NCBI GenBank assembly: GCA_047777345.1 | Contig: JBKEEJ010000004.1 | Location: 1 to 64,000 of the forward strand | DNA from: Anaerocolumna sp047777345 | GTDB taxonomy: Bacteria; Bacillota; Clostridia; Lachnospirales; Lachnospiraceae | Direction: 5' to 3' | DNA length: 64,000 nt | Shown: positions 61,189-64,000 of the stretch, one piece after another | Layout of the letters: each line of letters begins with the position of its first letter | Position numbering within the stretch: position 1 is the stretch's first letter | Translations under genes and position numbers: made by a program | The notes under the pieces: generated by a model | What the model saw: only the letters and a program-made list of their open reading frames with translations | What the model was told of the DNA's origin: nothing | Database searches by the model: none

Positions 61189-63486
61189 ATGAAACAGAAA
61201 TTTAATGTGATTGGAATGACCTGTTCAGCATGTTCTGCGGCTGTTGAAAGAAGTGTGAAAAAGGTTACAGGAGTATCCTCGGTAACGGTAAATCTTTTAA
61301 CCAACAGTATGAACGTAGAATATGATGATAATATTACAGATGATAACGCGATTATTAATGCGGTGGTAGACGCCGGATACAATGCCACTGTTTTTACCGG
61401 CAATAACAGTAAGGCGGCAGTAATGGAAAAGCCGGTAAATCAGGCGGTTATAGAACAAAAGGAAATGAGAAACCGGATTATTATATCTTTTGCCTTTTTA
61501 ATTCCGGAGCTTTATATTGCCATGGGCCATATGTTAAAATTCCCCTTGCCTGCTGTACTTCATGGAACCGAGAATGCCATAACTTTTGCATTTTTGCAAT
61601 TTTTGCTTATTCTTCCTATTCTTTATGTAAACCGGAAGTATTATCAGGTTGGCTTTAAGACCTTGTTACACCGTTCTCCCAATATGGATTCTCTTATTGC
61701 TATAGGTTCCGGCGCGGCTGTTCTTTATGGCGTTTTTGCCATATTTAAAATAGGCTATGGAATGGGCCATATGGACATGGATATGGTAATGCATTATTCT
61801 ATGGACTTGTACTTTGAATCTGCCGCTACCATACTTACCCTGATTACGTTAGGAAAGTACCTGGAAGCCAGGTCCAAAGGAAAAACTTCGGAAGCCATTA
61901 CCAAACTTTTAGATTTGGCCCCAAAGACGGCAACGGTTATTCGGGAAGGCAAAGAGGTCACTCTTCCTGTGGAAGAAGTCACAGTTGATGATATTATTGT
62001 GATTCGGCCGGGTCAGAGTATTCCGGTTGACGGCATCATAATCGAAGGAAATTCTGCCATCGATCAGTCAGCCCTGACCGGAGAAAGTATTCCGGTGGAA
62101 AAGAAAGTTGGAGATGGGGTAATCGGAGGCACCATTAATAAATCCGGGTATTTTAAATTTAAAGCCAAAAAAGTGGGCGAAGATACCACTTTGGCACAAA
62201 TCGTAAAGCTGGTGGAAGAAGCCGCAAGTTCCAAAGCACCCATTGCAAAACTGGCGGATAAAATAAGCGGAATATTTGTGCCGACGGTAATCGGTATAGC
62301 GGTTTTAGCCGCTGTCATATGGCTTATTACAGGAGCCACATTGGAATTTGCTTTATCCATAGGAATTGCCGTATTGGTTATATCCTGTCCATGTGCCTTA
62401 GGCCTTGCCACACCGGTTGCCATTATGGTAAGTACCGGAAAAGGGGCCATGAACGGTATTCTTATAAAATCTGCCCAGGCTTTAGAAATAGCCCATAAAA
62501 TAGATGTGGTAGTTTTGGATAAGACGGGAACCGTAACGAAAGGAAAGCCGGTTGTCACCGATATTATTGCAGGCAGTGGACTTACGGAAACTGATTTACT
62601 TCAGGTGGCTGCTTCCATAGAAAAGCCGTCCGAACATCCCCTGGCAGATGCTATTGTTAAGAAGGCGGAGGAAATGGGAGTTGCCCTAAAAGAAGTTACT
62701 GATTTTACTGCGATGTCCGGCAAAGGTATTCTGGCGCGAATTGACAATGAAGTTTATTATGCCGGTAACCTTTCCTTAATGGAGGAAAACGGATGTATCA
62801 CCGATGATTTTCGAAAGTACTCCGATGAATTGGCCGAGGCGGGAAAAACACCTTTATATTTTGCAAAAGAAGGAAAATTAATCGGATTAATTGCGGCGGC
62901 CGATATTGTAAAATCTACCAGCAAACAGGCCATAGAAGAGTTTAAGAATATGGGAATGGATGTGGTTATGTTAACCGGTGATAACAAAAAAACTGCGGAG
63001 GCTATAAAAAAGCAGCTTAATATAAATCAGGTAGTGGCCGAAGTCCTTCCTCAGGATAAAGAAAAAGAAGTTCGCCGTATTCAGGAAACCGGTAAAAAAG
63101 TTGCCATGATTGGTGACGGAATTAATGACGCACCTGCTTTAGTGAGAGCCGATGTGGGCATAGCGATCGGTGCGGGTACGGATATTGCCATAGAATCTGC
63201 GGATATAGTGCTGATGAAAAGCGATTTGCTGGATGCGGTTACAGCCATTCAGTTAAGTAAGGCAACAATTAAGAATATTAAGGAAAACCTGTTTTGGGCA
63301 TTCTTTTATAATACAATCGGAATACCGTTAGCAGCCGGTGTTTTCTATCAATTCCTTGGCTGGAAACTGAATCCTATGTTTGCAGCGGCGGCTATGAGCC
63401 TTAGCTCCGTATGTGTGGTTACCAATGCATTAAGGTTAAAACTATTTAAACCAAAGTATAATAAGGAACAAAAAAATGAATTATAA
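61189..63486 (+). CDS. copA: Copper-exporting P1B-type ATPase
   Basis: 765 residues. One N-terminal heavy-metal domain with MTCSAC (C12, C15), eight membrane helices, TGES actuator motif, transmembrane CPC (C400-P-C402) that marks Cu(I) pumps, phosphorylation site D444 in DKTGT, the SEHPLA histidine motif and GDGINDAPAL. All catalytic residues are present. Pumps Cu(I) out of the cytoplasm. First gene of copA-copZ-csoR; the start is the ATG at 61189, though the upstream purine sequence is modest. Confidence 0.96.
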   Translation: MKQKFNVIGMTCSACSAAVERSVKKVTGVSSVTVNLLTNSMNVEYDDNITDDNAIINAVVDAGYNATVFTGNNSKAAVMEKPVNQAVIEQKEMRNRIIISFAFLIPELYIAMGHMLKFPLPAVLHGTENAITFAFLQFLLILPILYVNRKYYQVGFKTLLHRSPNMDSLIAIGSGAAVLYGVFAIFKIGYGMGHMDMDMVMHYSMDLYFESAATILTLITLGKYLEARSKGKTSEAITKLLDLAPKTATVIREGKEVTLPVEEVTVDDIIVIRPGQSIPVDGIIIEGNSAIDQSALTGESIPVEKKVGDGVIGGTINKSGYFKFKAKKVGEDTTLAQIVKLVEEAASSKAPIAKLADKISGIFVPTVIGIAVLAAVIWLITGATLEFALSIGIAVLVISCPCALGLATPVAIMVSTGKGAMNGILIKSAQALEIAHKIDVVVLDKTGTVTKGKPVVTDIIAGSGLTETDLLQVAASIEKPSEHPLADAIVKKAEEMGVALKEVTDFTAMSGKGILARIDNEVYYAGNLSLMEENGCITDDFRKYSDELAEAGKTPLYFAKEGKLIGLIAAADIVKSTSKQAIEEFKNMGMDVVMLTGDNKKTAEAIKKQLNINQVVAEVLPQDKEKEVRRIQETGKKVAMIGDGINDAPALVRADVGIAIGAGTDIAIESADIVLMKSDLLDAVTAIQLSKATIKNIKENLFWAFFYNTIGIPLAAGVFYQFLGWKLNPMFAAAAMSLSSVCVVTNALRLKLFKPKYNKEQKNEL

Positions 63487-63645
63487 ACAGTTGACGAAAC
63501 AGATTAAAAAGAATATATTGATTATGTTCATTTTTTATTAAGATGCGATAATCTCTATTTAGAGTGCCAGCTAGTTATTATAGATATATTTATCAGGTAA
63601 AGGTATTTCGTCAATTATCAAAAGACAGAAAAGAGGTAGAGTAAT

Positions 63646-63876
63646 ATGAAGAAAATAATTAAAATTGAAGGTATGACCTGCAGCCATTGCCAGGCCAGAG
63701 TAGAAAAGGCATTAAATGCTATACAGGGAGTGAAGGCAAAAGTAGATCTTAAGAAGAAAGCTGCAGTAGTCAGCTTCGACTCCGATATCGATGATACGGT
63801 ATTTAAGGATGCTATAACGGAAGCCGGATATGAAGTGGTATCCATAGAGGAAAAAAAAGGCCTTTTTGGTAAATAA
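63646..63876 (+). CDS. copZ: Copper chaperone CopZ
   Basis: 76-residue soluble heavy-metal-associated domain with the Cu(I)-binding IEGMTCSHC motif and the beta-alpha-beta-beta-alpha-beta pattern (VSFDSDIDDTVFKDAITEAGYEV). It delivers copper to CopA and may exchange with CsoR. The last residues EEKKGLFGK are a short tail. AAGAGG site; the 159-bp gap after copA shows no terminator. Confidence 0.93.
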   Translation: MKKIIKIEGMTCSHCQARVEKALNAIQGVKAKVDLKKKAAVVSFDSDIDDTVFKDAITEAGYEVVSIEEKKGLFGK

Positions 63877-63893
63877 TAGATTGGAGCATCATA

Positions 63894-64000
63894 ATGAGGG
63901 CGGATAAAACGAAAGTTACACGCTTATTAAAAACAGCCAGAGGCCAGATTGACGGATTGCTGAAAATGGTTGAAGAAGACCGCTACTGTATAGAAATTTC
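63894..64000 (+). CDS. csoR: CsoR copper-sensing repressor, cut by window end
   Basis: The first 35 codons are present: basic N-terminus, VTRLLKTARGQIDGLLKMVEEDRYCIEI, typical of CsoR/RcnR proteins, with the first copper-ligand cysteine in YCIEI. The remaining ligands (His-x3-Cys) lie outside the window, so copper over nickel or sulfide sensing rests on the copA-copZ context and the upstream operator. GGAG precedes the ATG; 17 bases after copZ. Confidence 0.9.
   Translation, partial: MRADKTKVTRLLKTARGQIDGLLKMVEEDRYCIEI

Noticed and set aside
1..64000. tRNA, rRNA, CRISPR arrays or prophage modules
   Set aside because: I looked for cloverleaf T-arm sequences, regularly spaced repeats and phage gene order by eye and found none; a tRNAscan or CRISPR-finder run would settle it.

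Overview
The window looks like chromosome of a low-GC, Gram-positive, spore-lineage anaerobe, most likely a Lachnospiraceae-type clostridium. Reasons: AT-rich intergenic DNA with strong GGAGG ribosome binding sites, a GerMN lipoprotein, YesM/YesN-type two-component control of Lpl-type sugar transporters, a CsoR-controlled copper operon, and many lipoproteins with N-terminal lipoboxes. The genus is inferred, not shown. I see no rRNA, tRNA, CRISPR array or prophage.

Layout. 1-5.1 kb: a PleD-like diguanylate cyclase with a second gene starting just after it, an alpha/beta hydrolase, a YbjQ-type protein, argG and maf. 5.2-9.8 kb: argCJBD behind a promoter covered by two tandem ARG-box-like operators. 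10-17.3 kb: a small DMT-type membrane protein, then comEA, an OmpR/PhoR-type two-component pair, a GerMN lipoprotein and comEC in one direction.

17.3-28.7 kb: a 12-gene unidirectional operon. It encodes a branched-chain-amino-acid-type ABC transporter (livKHMGF-like), a cytidylate-kinase-like protein, a D-amino-acid aminotransferase, both halves of what is one fused D-glutamate cyclase in animals (DUF4392 and DUF1445/YcsI), and 5-oxoprolinase PxpBCA. Together these suggest uptake, then D-glutamate to 5-oxoproline to glutamate. A leader with a strong intrinsic terminator precedes it. This is the most interesting system in the window.

28.6-42.5 kb: a glycan-utilisation locus with an AraC regulator divergent from a sugar ABC transporter that lacks its own ATPase, two different GH2 enzymes, a 1104-residue DUF5107-TPR protein and an aldose epimerase. 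42.6-46.8 kb: single genes (VTT membrane protein, stand-alone condensation-domain protein, cutA, ClC channel).

47-58.6 kb: a second glycan locus. An ArsR-type regulator with a large C-terminal beta-rich domain is divergent from a GH2 gene; the intergenic region holds a consensus promoter flanked by two matching palindromes. A YesM/YesN pair and an Lpl-type transporter follow. The last permease is cut short by remnants of an ISLre2-like element, which run into a tandemly duplicated segment (58.64-59.47 kb). 59.5-64 kb: a small secreted Ig-like protein, uppP with a structured leader, and copA-copZ-csoR, with csoR running off the end.
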